DNA of 48,363 nucleotides from Anaerolineae bacterium CFX9 (GTDB taxonomy: Bacteria > Chloroflexota > Anaerolineae > Aggregatilineales > Phototrophicaceae), in NCBI GenBank assembly GCA_030263515.1, contig SZPD01000001.1:1-48363 (forward strand). Direction: 5' to 3'. Below are positions 47,981 to 48,363 of this stretch, in pieces (position 1 is the first letter of the stretch; every line of letters begins with the position of its first letter). Under the pieces are notes generated by a model, which saw only the letters and a program-made list of their open reading frames with translations, searched no databases and was not told the DNA's origin. Position numbers and translations under genes: made by a program.

Positions 47981-48062
47981 ATCTCCTCAGAACCCAACGA
48001 ACCGTCAAATTCGCTGCTGCTGTGTTTTTCACAGCCCTGGCAAGGACTTCGCGGAGATATGG
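47977..48062 (-). promoter_or_regulatory. Inverted repeat in the parA leader that can hide the ribosome site
   Basis: CCATATCTCC at 47977-47986 (+ strand) is the exact reverse complement of GGAGATATGG at 48053-48062. In parA mRNA the upstream CCATATCTCC could pair with GGAG and the AUG. This would silence translation unless a factor or ribosome opens it, or it may be an operator. Confidence 0.5.
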
Positions 48063-48108
48063 TAAATTGACAACCGGAAGTCTTGCTGGCACGGGCAGCG
48101 AGCTTCAA

Positions 48109-48336
48109 GGTGGGTGGGGGAGACGAAACCTCCTCCGCTCACCGCAAAAGCCGATTTAGTCCAAGGTTGAGAGGCGCACGAGATGTGCGTAATGGGGAAA
48201 TTGAATGCGTTGGATAAAAGTTGAGCGATTTAAGCTAGGGGATTGTTCGGATAAGTTCCTGTTGCTCCCGCAGCTTAGGACGGTAAGCGAACATTCCGTT
48301 CTGACAAAACCAGCAGCAGATTTGCTGCTGGTTTTT
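48109..48336 (+). ncRNA. Structured, terminator-ended non-coding RNA candidate
   Basis: A 14-bp hairpin (48109-48122 with 48130-48143, loop ACGAAAC) includes three G:T pairs that only fit + strand RNA. A small hairpin near 48173-48188 (CGCAC/GTGCG) and a TTAAGCT...AGCTTAG stem (about 48232-48280) follow. It ends in AACCAGCAGCA-GATT-TGCTGCTGGTT with TTTTT (48308-48336), a strong terminator. No open frame is credible. No clear promoter is seen, so a longer upstream gene outside my recognition is possible. Confidence 0.45.
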
Positions 48337-48363
48337 GTTTTGCTATAACCCTGTATTTCCTCT

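Overview
This window reads as part of a large plasmid, or an integrated plasmid-like island, of a moderately GC-rich bacterium. No rRNA, tRNA or taxonomic marker gene is present. Protein style, the PRTRC cassette and the density of defence genes make me think of Chloroflexota (Anaerolineae-like), but this is a guess. The backbone genes are ParA/ParB, a primase-helicase, a second primase, SSB, a methyltransferase-helicase fusion and a ubiquitin-like PRTRC cassette. I see no integrase, transposase, relaxase or CRISPR array.

Region 1 (1-14.4 kb, + strand) is a defence operon related to DISARM. It holds a DUF1998 helicase with a C-terminal nuclease-like domain (cut by the window start), a DrmD-like SNF2 helicase, a 1349-residue Eco57I/DrmMI-type adenine methyltransferase, a HEPN protein, an unknown protein, an Mrr_N-NERD-UvrD-type helicase and a TPR/cold-shock protein. 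A strong terminator closes it. Coding junctions are tight, so the products are probably made together.

Region 2 (14.4-29.7 kb, - strand) is backbone. From upstream to downstream it encodes a SLOG-fold protein, a 726-residue unknown, a papain-like candidate, the DNA methyltransferase/SNF2 helicase fusion, an AEP-type primase, then the PRTRC genes: E-like, C (ubiquitin-like), F-like, B (E2-like) and ThiF (E1-like). Several small unknown genes and SSB follow. Many start and stop codons overlap (ATGA, GTGA, ATGTCTGA). The JAB deconjugase usually found in PRTRC cassettes is not seen.

Region 3 (30.5-40.4 kb) is a second and more unusual defence cluster. It encodes a Mig-type T:G mismatch glycosylase, a HerA ATPase, a NurA-like protein with a winged-helix N terminus, a RecB/AddB-like helicase-nuclease with an Fe-S cysteine set, a C5-cytosine methyltransferase on the opposite strand, and a small HTH regulator. 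A perfect 24-bp palindrome and a second site with the same core lie between the regulator and the methyltransferase. I read this as a restriction-modification-like system whose effector is a HerA/NurA/RecB end-processing machine.

Region 4 (40.5-48.4 kb) has a small unknown gene and DinD on the + strand. On the - strand it has a CoiA-like/GIY-YIG protein, the primase-helicase, ParB and ParA. A structured, terminator-ended non-coding segment lies beyond parA.

The strongest signal outside genes is a pair of about 154-nt sequences at 14847-14999 and 30037-30191. They share an invariant core and several stems that differ in sequence but keep their pairing. They look like two copies of one structured RNA, possibly stand-alone HEARO/IscB-type omega RNAs, since no IscB gene is in the window.
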